64,000 nucleotides of DNA, from assembly GCF_009846865.1 (NCBI RefSeq), contig NZ_WUWN01000002.1:1-64000 (forward strand). The letters are read 5' to 3'. Shown here one piece after another: positions 7,787-15,789 of this stretch; positions within the stretch are counted from its first letter, which is position 1, and each line of letters opens with the position of its first letter. The stretch is from Puerhibacterium puerhi. GTDB taxonomy: Bacteria > Actinomycetota > Actinomycetes > Actinomycetales > Cellulomonadaceae. The notes below the pieces were generated by a model. That model worked only from the letters and a program-made list of their open reading frames with translations, had not been told where the DNA came from and did not search any database. The translations under genes and the position numbers were made by a program.

Positions 7787-9031
7787 TCAGGGCAGCAGCC
7801 GGTAGAACCGGAAGAACGAGAAGTCCTCGATCGGCAGCACCTCGACGTCGGCGAACCCCGCGTCCTGGGCGTAGCGCCGCAGCGTCGCGGGGCGCATCAC
7901 GGTGCCGGTGGCCACCGACGGGGGCGACGACAGCGAGTCCGGCAGGCACACGAACAGGCTGTAGCCGTACATCAGCCGGTCGACCTGGTCGGCCGGCGCC
8001 GTGAGCTCGTCGGCGACGGCCTCGTCCATGACCACGACGGCGCCGTCGGGCCGGACGGCGGCGCGCACCGCGCCGAGCACCTCGACCGGCCGCGGCATGT
8101 CGTGGACGCACTCGAAGGCGAACGCCGCGTCGAACGGCTCCTGCGCGGCGAGCTCGGCGGCGTCGGCGGCGCGGAACTCGACCCGCTCCTCGACGCCCTC
8201 GGCGCGCGCGTTGGCCCGCGCCGAGGTGATGGACGGCGCGTCGACGTCGATGCCGACGAGCCGCGCCTCCGGGTACGCCCGGGCGAGCGAGATCGTGGAC
8301 CACCCCATGCCGCACCCGACGTCGAGGACGCGGGCGCCCGGCCGGGCCAGCACGTCGTGCACGGCGGGCACGGAGGCGAGCGCGGAGCCGAGCCGGTGCT
8401 CGTACCACGGCCGGTTGCCCGCGGACTGCGACTCGCGCGCGTCGTCGCCGAGCTCGGCCCAGGACACGCCCCCGCCGTGCCGGTACGCCTCGAGCAGCCG
8501 CGGCAGCTTGGGGCCGATCGCGCCGAAGAACCGCGCCATGGGCGCGGTGAAGGCCAGCGACCGCTCGTCGGTGAGCACCTCGGCGTGGGCCGGCGGCAGG
8601 CGGAACGCGGCCTGGCCGCCGTCGGGCCCGGGCCGCACCAGCTCGAGGATGCCGACGGCCGCCTGCTGCTCCAGCCACTCGCGGGCGTAGCGCTCCTGGG
8701 TGTCGGTGACGCCGGCGAGCTCCTCGGGCGTGAGCGTGTCGGCCTGCGCCAGGGCCTGGTACCAGCCGAGCCGGTCGCCGAGGTAGACGCTGAGGATCTC
8801 CACCGCGCTGAGCGTGGAGGCCAGCAGCCGGTCGCCGAACGCGGCCGCCGTGGGCGCGGGCTCGTCCGACGGTGCGCTCGGTGGTGCGGTCGGTGGTGCG
8901 GTCGGTGGCGCGCTCGGTGGGCGCGCCTCGGGGCGCGCCGCGGAGCTTCTCGGGGACGTGCCCGCCCTGCCTGCCCCGCCGGTGGCCCTGCTGCCCTTGC
9001 CGGTCCTGCCCTTGCCCGCTCCGTCACTCAT
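7787..9031 (-). CDS. Class I SAM-dependent methyltransferase with N-terminal winged-helix domain
   Basis: 414 residues. Residues ~1-65 are low complexity (Gly/Arg/Ser, then repeated Thr-Ala-Pro-Pro). Residues ~70-160 resemble the winged-helix dimerisation domain seen in O-methyltransferase-like proteins (SVYLGDRLGWYQAL, then a REWLEQQAAVGIL helix). The Rossmann domain follows, with SAM motif I VLDVGCGMGWS and the acidic GIDVD at the end of strand 2, then a FECVHDM post-motif. The ATG at 9031 is preceded by GGGAG at good spacing. The longer upstream frame has no coding support. The substrate is unknown. A 12-bp DNA repeat at 8871-8918 encodes the TAPP tract. Confidence 0.85.
   Translation of the reverse strand: MSDGAGKGRTGKGSRATGGAGRAGTSPRSSAARPEARPPSAPPTAPPTAPPSAPSDEPAPTAAAFGDRLLASTLSAVEILSVYLGDRLGWYQALAQADTLTPEELAGVTDTQERYAREWLEQQAAVGILELVRPGPDGGQAAFRLPPAHAEVLTDERSLAFTAPMARFFGAIGPKLPRLLEAYRHGGGVSWAELGDDARESQSAGNRPWYEHRLGSALASVPAVHDVLARPGARVLDVGCGMGWSTISLARAYPEARLVGIDVDAPSITSARANARAEGVEERVEFRAADAAELAAQEPFDAAFAFECVHDMPRPVEVLGAVRAAVRPDGAVVVMDEAVADELTAPADQVDRLMYGYSLFVCLPDSLSSPPSVATGTVMRPATLRRYAQDAGFADVEVLPIEDFSFFRFYRLLP
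8871..8918. repeat. 12-bp tandem repeat, 4 units, inside the methyltransferase gene
   Basis: Unit GGTGCGGTCGGT at 8871-8882, 8883-8894, 8895-8906 and 8907-8918, with one or two differences in the outer copies. In the minus-strand gene it gives a repeated Thr/Ser-Ala-Pro-Pro tetrapeptide. Because 12 is a multiple of 3, length change stays in frame. Confidence 0.85.
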
Positions 9032-9159
9032 GGCGGTCTCCCGTCTGGGACAGTGGCGACGTCGTCGTCCCATCGACGGTAGTCGCGGCGGGCCCGGCGG
9101 TCGAGGATGAGGTCGCGGCGCTGGTGACGGCCGGTGCGGTGGGCCGGCCGACGTCGCGG

Positions 9160-9612
9160 TCAGGCGGCGTGCGGCTCGGCGAGCCGCCGGCGCAGCGCCT
9201 CGTGCATGGCCCCGAACCCGGCCTCGGTGCGGCGCAGGACGCTCCCCGTGAACGGCACGAGCAGGCCGCGGAAGGTCTCGCGCTGGGTCAGCCGCGTGCC
9301 GCCGCCCGGCAGCGGGTCGAGCACGAAGGAGTGCTCCCCGTCGAACAGGCCCGGCAGCACGAGCCGGCCGAGCCAGGCGAGCCGGCGTCCGGGCTCGACG
9401 GCGGTCACGGCGGGGCGGAAGGTCATCGGCCTGCCGCCGGGCGGGGCGATCCGCACGTCGAGCCTGCTGCCGACCGTGAGCGTCCCGTCGAGCCGCGTGA
9501 GGAACGGGTTCCAGCCGGCGTGCGACGGCCCGTCGGCGAGGACGTCCCAGACCTGCCGCGGCGCGGCGTCCAGGTCGACGGCGGCCGTGATGGTCCTGGT
9601 GGGAAGGGGCAT
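9160..9612 (-). CDS. SRPBCC (START-like/polyketide cyclase) family protein
   Basis: A 150-residue single-domain protein with the SRPBCC layout. The N-terminal strand TRTITAAVDLDAAP leads into helix QVWDVLADG, then W-N-P-F near residue 33, central strands ending in GGGTRLTQRETF, and a long C-terminal helix (GFGAMHEALRRRL). The fold binds hydrophobic ligands in an internal pocket; no catalytic residues are diagnostic. ATG 9612 has a strong GGAGG upstream. It lies 26 nt after the DUF4260 gene and is probably cotranscribed with it from the TetR-controlled intergenic region. The ligand is unknown. Confidence 0.85.
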   Translation of the reverse strand: MPLPTRTITAAVDLDAAPRQVWDVLADGPSHAGWNPFLTRLDGTLTVGSRLDVRIAPPGGRPMTFRPAVTAVEPGRRLAWLGRLVLPGLFDGEHSFVLDPLPGGGTRLTQRETFRGLLVPFTGSVLRRTEAGFGAMHEALRRRLAEPHAA

Positions 9613-9638
9613 GGTGGGCCTCCGGGCGGGGTGCGGGG

Positions 9639-10070
9639 TCAGCGCTGGTAGCCGTCGGCGGCGCGCAGCCCGTACCCGACGACCCGGTCCACGGCCACGT
9701 GCAGGAGCCACGCGCACCCGAGCGTGGACAGCGCGGCGGCCGCCGGCTGGTCGAGGAGCGCGCCACCGGCGATCGCGGCGAGCGGCAGCCACGGCCGGTG
9801 CACGAGGTTGTAGGGCCCCACCGCCCGGGGCGGCAGCTGCCCGGCCCCGTGCGGCTGGCCCGCGCCGGCGAGGAGCGCGAGGTCCGGGCCGAGGACGCCG
9901 AGCAGGGCGAGGGCGACCGTGGCGCCGCCGTGCGTGATCGTCCCGACCAGGGTGGCGGCCAGCATGACGGCGGCCAGCGCACCCCAGGCGGCGCGGACCC
10001 TGGGCGAGGTGGTCGCCCGGGTGCGGCCGGTCGGGGCGCCCGGTCGGAGGGTGCCGAGGGTGGTCGACAT
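9639..10070 (-). CDS. DUF4260-like small membrane protein
   Basis: 143 residues with about four hydrophobic segments. The conserved features match DUF4260: a GVLGPDLALLAGAG segment, a PRAVGPYNLVHR motif in the middle, and WLLHVAVDRVVGYGL near the end. No biochemical function is known for the family. The start at ATG 10070 is favoured by AAGGG about 8 nt upstream; the longer frame upstream crosses the operator region. It is the first gene of a two-gene unit with the SRPBCC gene. It is divergent from a TetR gene whose operator-like palindromes lie between them, so TetR control is likely. Confidence 0.75.
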   Translation of the reverse strand: MSTTLGTLRPGAPTGRTRATTSPRVRAAWGALAAVMLAATLVGTITHGGATVALALLGVLGPDLALLAGAGQPHGAGQLPPRAVGPYNLVHRPWLPLAAIAGGALLDQPAAAALSTLGCAWLLHVAVDRVVGYGLRAADGYQR

Positions 10071-10090
10071 GAGCGGGCCCTTCGTTTGAC

Positions 10091-10105
10091 GCGACGGTTT
10101 GTCGC
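10091..10105. promoter_or_regulatory. Operator-like inverted repeat 1 (TetR, DUF4260 side)
   Basis: GCGAC (10091-10095) and GTCGC (10101-10105) around a 5-nt spacer, 21 nt upstream of the DUF4260 start. It shares the CGCGAC/GTCGC core with the palindrome at 10137-10157. Confidence 0.5.
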
Positions 10106-10136
10106 TGTGGTTCGACCGTGGCACGCTGGAAGCGTA

Positions 10137-10157
10137 AACGCAACACCCTGTCGCGTT
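10137..10157. promoter_or_regulatory. Operator-like palindrome 2 (TetR, autoregulatory side)
   Basis: AACGCAACA (10137-10145) and TGTCGCGTT (10149-10157) form a 9-bp inverted repeat with one mismatch and a 3-nt centre. It overlaps a plausible -10 region (TAAACG, 10135-10140) of the tetR gene. Size and symmetry are those of TetR operators. Confidence 0.65.
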
Positions 10158-10176
10158 AGGACCTCGGAGGGACGGC

Positions 10177-10806
10177 GTGAGCGAGCAGGAGTCACCGGGC
10201 CGCGGACGGCGGCCCGGGGGCCGCAGCGCGCGGGTGCGCGAGGCGGTGCTGGCGGCGGTCGTCGCGGAGCTGGTGGACGGCGGCTACGCGTCGCTGACGT
10301 TCGACCGCGTCGCCGCCCGCGCCGGCGTGCACCGGGCGACCCTGTACCGCCGCTGGCCCAGCCGGGAGCAGCTGGTGGCCGAGGCGCTGCTGGCGCAGGC
10401 CGGACGCGAGATCCCGCTGCCCGACACCGGCAGCCTGCGCGGCGACCTGCGCGCCCTCGCGCACGCCGTCGCGGCGAGCATCACCTCCCCGCTGGGCGAG
10501 GGCGTGCTGCGCACCCTGGTGTCCGAGGCGGGACGCGCCCCGGACATCACCGTGGCCGGGCGCACCTTCTGGGGGCAGCGGTTCGCGGCGGCGGCCGAGC
10601 TCGTCCGGCGGGGCGTGGAGCGCGGGGAGGTGCGTCCCGACGTCGACCCGCAGCTGGTGCTGCAGATGCTGGTCGCGCCGTTGTTCTTCCGGCTGCTGGT
10701 GGCCGCCGAGCCGGTCACCGCGGAGTACGCCGACCGGGTGCTCGACCTGCTGCTGCCGCTGGTGGAGGACCGGCCGGGACGCGAGCCCGCCGCGGGCGCC
10801 GGCTGA
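10177..10806 (+). CDS. TetR/AcrR family transcriptional repressor
   Basis: 209 residues. Residues ~18-65 form the TetR helix-turn-helix (AVVAELVDGGYASLTFDRVAARAGVHRATLYRRW), with the recognition helix around VHRATLYRRW. The remaining all-helical domain (PLFFRLLVA near the end) resembles TetR_C_11/16 ligand-binding domains. The GTG start at 10177 has GGAGGG 6 nt upstream. It is divergent from DUF4260-SRPBCC, and two palindromes sit between them, so local repression relieved by a small ligand is the simplest model. The Tad pilus genes downstream have their own promoter and are probably not regulated by it. Confidence 0.9.
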   Translation: MSEQESPGRGRRPGGRSARVREAVLAAVVAELVDGGYASLTFDRVAARAGVHRATLYRRWPSREQLVAEALLAQAGREIPLPDTGSLRGDLRALAHAVAASITSPLGEGVLRTLVSEAGRAPDITVAGRTFWGQRFAAAAELVRRGVERGEVRPDVDPQLVLQMLVAPLFFRLLVAAEPVTAEYADRVLDLLLPLVEDRPGREPAAGAG

Positions 10807-10859
10807 GGAGCGCGGCGCCGGCCGTCCACAGGCCCCTCCCCGGAGTGGCGCACGTCACC

Positions 10860-10865
10860 TATGGT
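10860..10865 (+). promoter_or_regulatory. -10 hexamer (TATGGT) for the Tad pilus operon
   Basis: TATGGT lies 47 nt before ATG 10913, implying a 5' leader of about 40 nt. GTGCCG (10878-10883) and CGGCAC (10891-10896) can form a hairpin in this leader. The Shine-Dalgarno GGGGG is close to the start. Confidence 0.45.
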
Positions 10866-10912
10866 GGGTTGCCGACGGTGCCGCAGGGGGCGGCACGCCA
10901 CAGGGGGCAGTC

Positions 10913-12175
10913 ATGACAGCTGTCGTGGGCGTCGGCACGGAGGGCGTCGCGATCCTCGAGCAGGAGGTGCGCGAGCTCGTGCGCCGACGGGGTCTCGACC
11001 CCGTGCGCGAGCGCGGCGCCCTGGACCGGCTCGTCGCGGAGGCGGTCGGCGACTACGCCGAGCGCGCCACCCGCGGGCTGCTGCCGCCGCTCGCCGACCC
11101 CGAGGCGGCCTCGCGCGCCGTCGTCGACGCGGTGGCCGGGCTCGGGCCGCTGCAGCAGTACCTCGACGACCCCGCGGTCGAGGAGATCTGGATCAACAGC
11201 CCCGCGCAGGTCTTCGTGGCACGCGACGGGACGCCCGAGCTCACCACCACCATCCTCACCGGCGCGCAGGTGCGTGACCTGGTCGAGCGGATGCTCAAGT
11301 CCAGCGGTCGGCGCCTGGACCTGTCCAGCCCGTTCGTCGACGCCGCGCTGCCCGGCGGGGAGCGGCTCCACGTCGTCATCCCGGACGTCACCCGGCACCA
11401 CTTCGCGGTCAACATCCGCAAGCACGTGGTGCGGGCGAGCCGCCTGGAGCACCTGGTGCGGCTCGGGTCGCTCAGCACGCACGCCGCCGCGTTCCTCGAC
11501 GCGGCCGTGCGGGCCGGCCTGAACATCCTGGTGGCCGGCGCCACCCAGGCCGGCAAGACGACGATGCTCAACGCCCTGGCCGGCTCGATCCCCCCGGGGC
11601 AGCGGGTCATCACGTGCGAGGAGGTGTTCGAGCTGCAGCTCGACGTCCGCGACCTCGTGGCCATGCAGTGCCGGCAGCCGAGCCTCGAGGGCACCGGCGA
11701 GATCCCGCTGCGGCGCCTGGTCAAGGAGGCCCTGCGCATGCGCCCCGACCGGATCGTCATCGGCGAGGTGCGCGAGGCCGAGAGCTTCGACCTGCTGGTG
11801 GCGCTCAACGCGGGGGTGCCGGGCATGTGCACGATCCACGCCAACTCGGCGCGCGAGGCGATCGCCAAGATCTGCACGCTGCCGCTGCTCGCGGGCGAGA
11901 ACGTGACCCACCACTTCGTCGTGCCCACCGTCGCGTCCGCGGTGGACGTCGTCGTCCACCTCGGCGTCACGCCCGACGGCGAGCGGCAGGTGCGCGAGAT
12001 CGTCGCCGTGACCGGCCGCGTGGAGGAGGGACGCGTCGAGACGGCGGGGCTCTTCCACCGCGAGCCGGCGGCGGCCGGCGGCCGCCTCGTGCGCGGGGAC
12101 GGGTTCCCGGCCGCGGACGAGCGGTTCGCCCGCGCGGGCATCGACGTCCGGGCGCTGCTGGCGGGGGAGCGCTGA
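10913..12175 (+). CDS. cpaF: Tad pilus assembly / secretion ATPase CpaF (TadA)
   Basis: A 420-residue hexameric secretion ATPase that powers Flp/Tad pilus assembly from the cytoplasmic face. The helical N-terminal domain (~1-95) leads to the N1D domain (GPLQQYLDDPAVEEIWIN) and the RecA-like core. Visible motifs: Walker A GATQAGKT (209-216, K215), an Asp box around CEEVFELQL, Walker B DRIVIGEVR, and the His box MCTIHANS. All are intact. It is the first gene of a tightly packed locus; tadB begins 1 nt after the stop. A TadZ/CpaE gene, often found before cpaF, is absent here. Confidence 0.93.
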   Translation: MTAVVGVGTEGVAILEQEVRELVRRRGLDPVRERGALDRLVAEAVGDYAERATRGLLPPLADPEAASRAVVDAVAGLGPLQQYLDDPAVEEIWINSPAQVFVARDGTPELTTTILTGAQVRDLVERMLKSSGRRLDLSSPFVDAALPGGERLHVVIPDVTRHHFAVNIRKHVVRASRLEHLVRLGSLSTHAAAFLDAAVRAGLNILVAGATQAGKTTMLNALAGSIPPGQRVITCEEVFELQLDVRDLVAMQCRQPSLEGTGEIPLRRLVKEALRMRPDRIVIGEVREAESFDLLVALNAGVPGMCTIHANSAREAIAKICTLPLLAGENVTHHFVVPTVASAVDVVVHLGVTPDGERQVREIVAVTGRVEEGRVETAGLFHREPAAAGGRLVRGDGFPAADERFARAGIDVRALLAGER

Positions 12176-12176
12176 G

Positions 12177-13034
12177 GTGGGCGTGCTCGCGGGCCTGCTG
12201 CTCGGGCTGGGCCTGTTCTGCGTCTGGTGGTCGTGCTGGGAGGCGCCGGCACGGACGCCGCGGCGCTCGGCGTGGTCGGCCCGCACCCAGGACCTGCTCG
12301 TGCAGGCGGGCGCCGGGTCCGTGACGCCGGCCGCGCTCGTCGGCGCCAGCGCGGCGGTCGCGGCCGGCGCCGCGCTCGCCGTCGCGGCGCTGACCTTCTC
12401 GCCCGTGCTCGCGCTGTGCTTCGGGACCATGGCAGGCATCGGCCCGTCGGCGCTCGTGCGGGCCCGCGCCCGCAAGCGTCGCCGCAGCCTGCGGGACGTG
12501 TGGCCGGAGGTGGTCGACCACCTCGCCTCCGGCGTGCGGGCCGGGCTGTCGCTGCCGGAGGCGGTCGGCCAGCTCGGGGAGCGCGGACCCGCCGAGCTGC
12601 GCGAGCCGTTCGCGCGCTTCGCCGCCGACTACCGGGCCACGGGCCGCTTCGCCGAGAGCCTCGACCTGCTCAAGGCGCGGCTCGCGGACCCGGTCGCCGA
12701 CCGCATCGTCGAGGCGCTGCGGCTCACCCGCGAGGTCGGCGGCACCGACCTCGGCCGCCTCCTGCGGGCGCTCTCGTCGTTCTTGCGGGAGGACGCCCGC
12801 ACCCGCGGCGAGCTCGAGGCCCGCCAGTCGTGGACCGTGACCGGTGCCCGCCTCGCCGCTGCCGGCCCGTGGGTGGTGCTGGCGTTCCTCGCGACCCGCC
12901 CGGAGACCGCTCGCGCCTACGACTCGGCGGCCGGCGTCGCCGTCCTGCTCGGCGGGGCCGCGAGCTCGGTGGTCGCCTACCGGCTCATGGTCCGCCTGGG
13001 CAGGCTGCCCGAGGAAGGCCGGGTGCTGCGATGA
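12177..13034 (+). CDS. tadB: Tad pilus inner-membrane platform protein TadB
   Basis: 285 residues with a type II secretion F domain (residues ~105-230: VWPEVVDHLASGVRAGLSLPEAV, then VADRIVEALRLTREVGG). Hydrophobic helices lie at the N-terminus, at ~50-85, and near the C-terminus. TadB and TadC form the membrane platform under the pilus ATPase. The GTG start lies 1 nt after the cpaF stop, and the ATGA at the end overlaps the next gene, so translation is coupled throughout. Confidence 0.9.
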   Translation: MGVLAGLLLGLGLFCVWWSCWEAPARTPRRSAWSARTQDLLVQAGAGSVTPAALVGASAAVAAGAALAVAALTFSPVLALCFGTMAGIGPSALVRARARKRRRSLRDVWPEVVDHLASGVRAGLSLPEAVGQLGERGPAELREPFARFAADYRATGRFAESLDLLKARLADPVADRIVEALRLTREVGGTDLGRLLRALSSFLREDARTRGELEARQSWTVTGARLAAAGPWVVLAFLATRPETARAYDSAAGVAVLLGGAASSVVAYRLMVRLGRLPEEGRVLR

Positions 13035-13969
13035 CCGAGTGGTTCAGCGCGACGGGTGCGCTCGTCGGCCTGCTCGGCGGCATCGGTGCGGTCCTCGTCG
13101 TCGCCGGGGTGCGGGCCCGGCGCATCACCCTGGACGACCGGCTCGCCCCGGTGCTGCGCCCGCGGGACGCGACCTCGCGCCTGCTGCGCGAGCAGCCGGT
13201 GCGCGGTCCGTTCCCGGTGGTCGAGCGGCTGCTCGCGCCGTGGGCGGCCGACGCCGCGCGCTGGTTCGAGCGCCTCGGCTCGACGCGCGAGGAGGTGCGC
13301 CGCCGGCTGCAGCGCGCCGGCTCCGCGGAGACGGTCGAGCAGTTCCGGGCACGCCAGGTCGTCTGGACGGTGCTGGGGCTGGTGGCCGGCCTCGCGCTCG
13401 CGCTGCTCGTCGGCGTCGCCCGGGGCTTCGCCCCCGTGCCGCTCGCGCTGCTCGTGGCCGTCGCCGGGGCGTGCGGGTTCGTCGCCTGCGACCAGGCGCT
13501 GTCCCGGCGGATCGCGCAGCGGGAGGAACGCATGGTCACCGAGTTCCCCACCGTCGCGGAGCTGTTGGCGCTCGCGGTCACCGCGGGGGAGGCGCCCGTC
13601 GCCGCCCTGGAGCGCGTCGCCGCGACGGCGCGCGGCGAGCTGTCGGTGGAGATCTCGCGCATGCTCGCCGACGTCCGCGGCGGCGCCCCGGTGGCGCACG
13701 CGCTCACCGACATGGCCGACCGCACCGGCCTGCCGTCCCTGGCCCGGTTCGCCGAGGGGGTGGCCGTGGCGCTGGAGCGCGGCACCCCGCTGGCCGAGGT
13801 GCTGCGGGCCCAGGCGCAGGACGTGCGGGAGGCCGGCCGGCGGGCGCTCATGGAGGCGGCCGGCAGGAAGGAGGTCGCGATGCTCGTGCCGGTCGTGTTC
13901 CTCATCCTGCCGATCACCGTCGTGTTCGCCGTCTTCCCCTCCCTCGCCACCCTCCGGATCGACCTGTGA
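13031..13969 (+). CDS. tadC: Tad pilus inner-membrane platform protein TadC
   Basis: 312 residues, the partner of TadB. It has an N-terminal transmembrane helix, then a cytoplasmic stretch, two central helices (LGLVAGLALALLVGVARG), and a T2SSF domain (FPTVAELLALAVTAGEAPVAALE with an ISRMLADVRGG segment). It ends in a hydrophobic hairpin (LVPVVFLILPITVVFAVFP), typical of TadC. ATG 13031 overlaps the tadB stop (ATGA). The much longer open frame upstream is a shadow of tadB. Confidence 0.9.
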   Translation: MTEWFSATGALVGLLGGIGAVLVVAGVRARRITLDDRLAPVLRPRDATSRLLREQPVRGPFPVVERLLAPWAADAARWFERLGSTREEVRRRLQRAGSAETVEQFRARQVVWTVLGLVAGLALALLVGVARGFAPVPLALLVAVAGACGFVACDQALSRRIAQREERMVTEFPTVAELLALAVTAGEAPVAALERVAATARGELSVEISRMLADVRGGAPVAHALTDMADRTGLPSLARFAEGVAVALERGTPLAEVLRAQAQDVREAGRRALMEAAGRKEVAMLVPVVFLILPITVVFAVFPSLATLRIDL

Positions 13970-14049
13970 CGCCCGCCCGCGCCGCCCGCTCCGGGGCGGC
14001 TCCCGAGCCCAGCAAGACCCAGCAGTGCCGCCGACAGAGAGGAGACGCC

Positions 14050-14271
14050 ATGTCCCACCACGGCTCCGCCGAGCGCACGCCTCGCGCTCCGCAGCACCCG
14101 CAGGTACCGCCCGGGCGTCCGGACGCTGCCGACCCCGAGCGGGGTGACGTGCCTGGCTGGGTGCTCGTCACCCTCATGACCGCCGGCCTCGTCGTCGCGC
14201 TGTGGGCGATCGCCGGCCCGCTGCTCGAGGACGCCTTCACCCAGGCGATCTCGAGCGTCACCGGGCGGTGA
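14050..14271 (+). CDS. Small single-helix protein of the Tad locus, candidate Flp-type pilin
   Basis: 73 residues: a polar N-terminal ~33 residues, then one hydrophobic helix (GWVLVTLMTAGLVVALWAIAG) and a short polar tail. Size, topology and position (after tadC, before TadE-like genes) are those of a Flp pilin. The usual prepilin-peptidase signature with Glu at +5 is not evident, and the N-terminal segment is long. ATG 14050 follows GGAG at good spacing, 80 nt after tadC. The end overlaps the next start (GTGA). It could instead be an accessory membrane protein. Confidence 0.6.
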   Translation: MSHHGSAERTPRAPQHPQVPPGRPDAADPERGDVPGWVLVTLMTAGLVVALWAIAGPLLEDAFTQAISSVTGR

Positions 14272-14663
14272 CGCCGCGCCCTCGCGGCGGCGTCGCGGGG
14301 GAGCGCGGAGCGGCGGTCGCCGAGTTCGCCATGGTCTCCGCGCTCGTGCTCCTGCTCTTCCTGGGCGTCGTCCAGCTGGCGCTCGCGCTGCACGTGCGCG
14401 CGCTCGCGACCGACGCGGCCGCCGAGGGCGCCCGCGTCGCGGCCCGGGCGGACCGCGCGCCAGACGACGGTGCCGCCCGCACGCGCGAGCTGCTCACCGC
14501 GTCGCTGTCGTCGCGCTACGCCGCCGACGTCAGCGTCGGGCGCACGACGTACGACGGCCTGCCCGTGGTGGAGGTGGTCGTGCGCGCGCCGCTGCCGGTC
14601 GTCGGCCTCGTCGGCCCGAGCGGCGCGCTCACCGTCCGCGGGCACGCGCTGGAGGAGGGCTGA
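14268..14663 (+). CDS. TadE-like pseudopilin
   Basis: 131 residues. The TadE hallmark is near the N-terminus: GERGAAVAEFA followed by a hydrophobic helix (LVLLLFLGVVQLALAL), then a conserved HVRALATDAAAEGAR stretch and a small extracytoplasmic domain. TadE proteins are minor pseudopilins processed by the prepilin peptidase. The GTG start overlaps the previous stop (GTGA), and the end overlaps the next ATG (TGATG), so it is coupled both ways. Confidence 0.85.
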   Translation: MTPRPRGGVAGERGAAVAEFAMVSALVLLLFLGVVQLALALHVRALATDAAAEGARVAARADRAPDDGAARTRELLTASLSSRYAADVSVGRTTYDGLPVVEVVVRAPLPVVGLVGPSGALTVRGHALEEG

Positions 14664-15235
14664 TGCAGCACGTTCCGGCACGTCCCGGCCGCGCGCCCGC
14701 ACGTCACGAATTAGCCGCACGCGGCGCAGCAGCCGCACGCCGCTCCGCCGCGACGGCGCTCGCCCGGCGCGCCGTCCGGGTCCGCGCGGCGGCTGGTGAC
14801 GACGCGGGCAGCGCCCTCGTGGAGCTCGTCGGCGCGACGGTGCTCCTGCTCGTGCCCCTGGTCTACCTGGTGCTCACCGTCGGGCGTGTCCAGGCCGGCG
14901 CGTTCGCCGTCGAGGGGGCGGCCCGCGACGCCGCCCGGGCCGTCGTCACGGCGGAGTCCTCCGCCCAGGGCGTCGCGCGGGCCCGGACGTCGGTCGAGCT
15001 CGCGCTCGCCGACCAGGGCTTCGACGACGTGGACGCGGCCGGCGGCGACGTCCTGACCGTGGAGTGCTCGCACGACCCGTGCCTCTCGCCGGACGCGACG
15101 GTCGGCGTGCGCGTGCGCGTCGAGGTGCCGCTGCCCTTCGTCCCCGCGGCGCTGCGCGGCTGGGTGCCGCTGGCCGTCCCGGTCGAGGCGAGCCACGTGG
15201 CCGAGGTCGACCGGTACGCCGAGGTGCGGGGATGA
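14663..15235 (+). CDS. Second TadE/TadF-like pilus protein
   Basis: 190 residues. An unusually long, Ala/Arg-rich N-terminal tail (~48 residues) precedes the TadE-type motif DAGSALVELVGATVLLLVPL, where Glu is five residues after Gly. A VEGAARDAARAVV helix and an exported domain with two Cys (ECSHDPC) follow; these could form a disulfide outside the cell. The frame begins at ATG 14663, overlapping the previous stop. A later start nearer the motif cannot be excluded but has no clear ribosome-binding site. Its product probably acts with the other TadE-like protein in pilus biogenesis. Confidence 0.8.
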   Translation: MQHVPARPGRAPARHELAARGAAAARRSAATALARRAVRVRAAAGDDAGSALVELVGATVLLLVPLVYLVLTVGRVQAGAFAVEGAARDAARAVVTAESSAQGVARARTSVELALADQGFDDVDAAGGDVLTVECSHDPCLSPDATVGVRVRVEVPLPFVPAALRGWVPLAVPVEASHVAEVDRYAEVRG

Positions 15236-15693
15236 CGCCGGTGGAGGCCCCCGAGCGCGAGTCGGGCCGGATCCTGCTGCTCACCCTCGGCTGCGTGGTC
15301 GTCGGGCTGATGCTCGTCGGCATGGTCGCGTCCGCCACGGCCGTGCACCTCGACCGCAAGTCGCTGTTCGACCTCGCCGACGTGCTGGCGGCCGACGCCG
15401 CGGACGCCATGCCGCCGGAGCGGCTGTACACCGGCTCGTCCGGCGGGGGCGCCGCGGTGGTGACGCTGACGGACGAGGACGTGCGCCGGTCGGTCACGGA
15501 GTACCTCGGCGAGCACCCGGCGGCCGCCGCGGGGCTCGACGGGCTGCGGGTGGCCGACGCGTCCACGCCGGACGGCCGGACCGCTCGCGTCGCGCTGGCA
15601 GCCGTCTCGCACCCGCCGCTGCTGCGGTGGTTCACCGACACGTTCGGCGGCGGGTTCACCGTCCAGGCGGTGTCGTCGGCGCGCGCCGGGTAG
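15232..15693 (+). CDS. TadG-like / Tad locus membrane protein
   Basis: 153 residues: a short cytoplasmic N-terminus, one transmembrane helix (ILLLTLGCVVVGLMLVGMVAS), then ATAVHLDRKSLFDLADVLAADAADA, typical of TadG-like N-termini in actinobacterial Tad loci, and a soluble exported domain. It is much shorter than proteobacterial TadG and has no von Willebrand domain. ATG overlaps the previous stop (ATGA). It is the last gene of the locus. No prepilin peptidase gene is visible nearby. Confidence 0.75.
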   Translation: MTPVEAPERESGRILLLTLGCVVVGLMLVGMVASATAVHLDRKSLFDLADVLAADAADAMPPERLYTGSSGGGAAVVTLTDEDVRRSVTEYLGEHPAAAAGLDGLRVADASTPDGRTARVALAAVSHPPLLRWFTDTFGGGFTVQAVSSARAG

Positions 15694-15789
15694 CGCCTCG
15701 CCGGTGCGTCGCACCCTCGGGGCGCGCAGCCGGCGGCGATGATCGCCTCGCCCCCGGCGCCCGTCGTGGGCCGGACGAGAGGGAGCACG

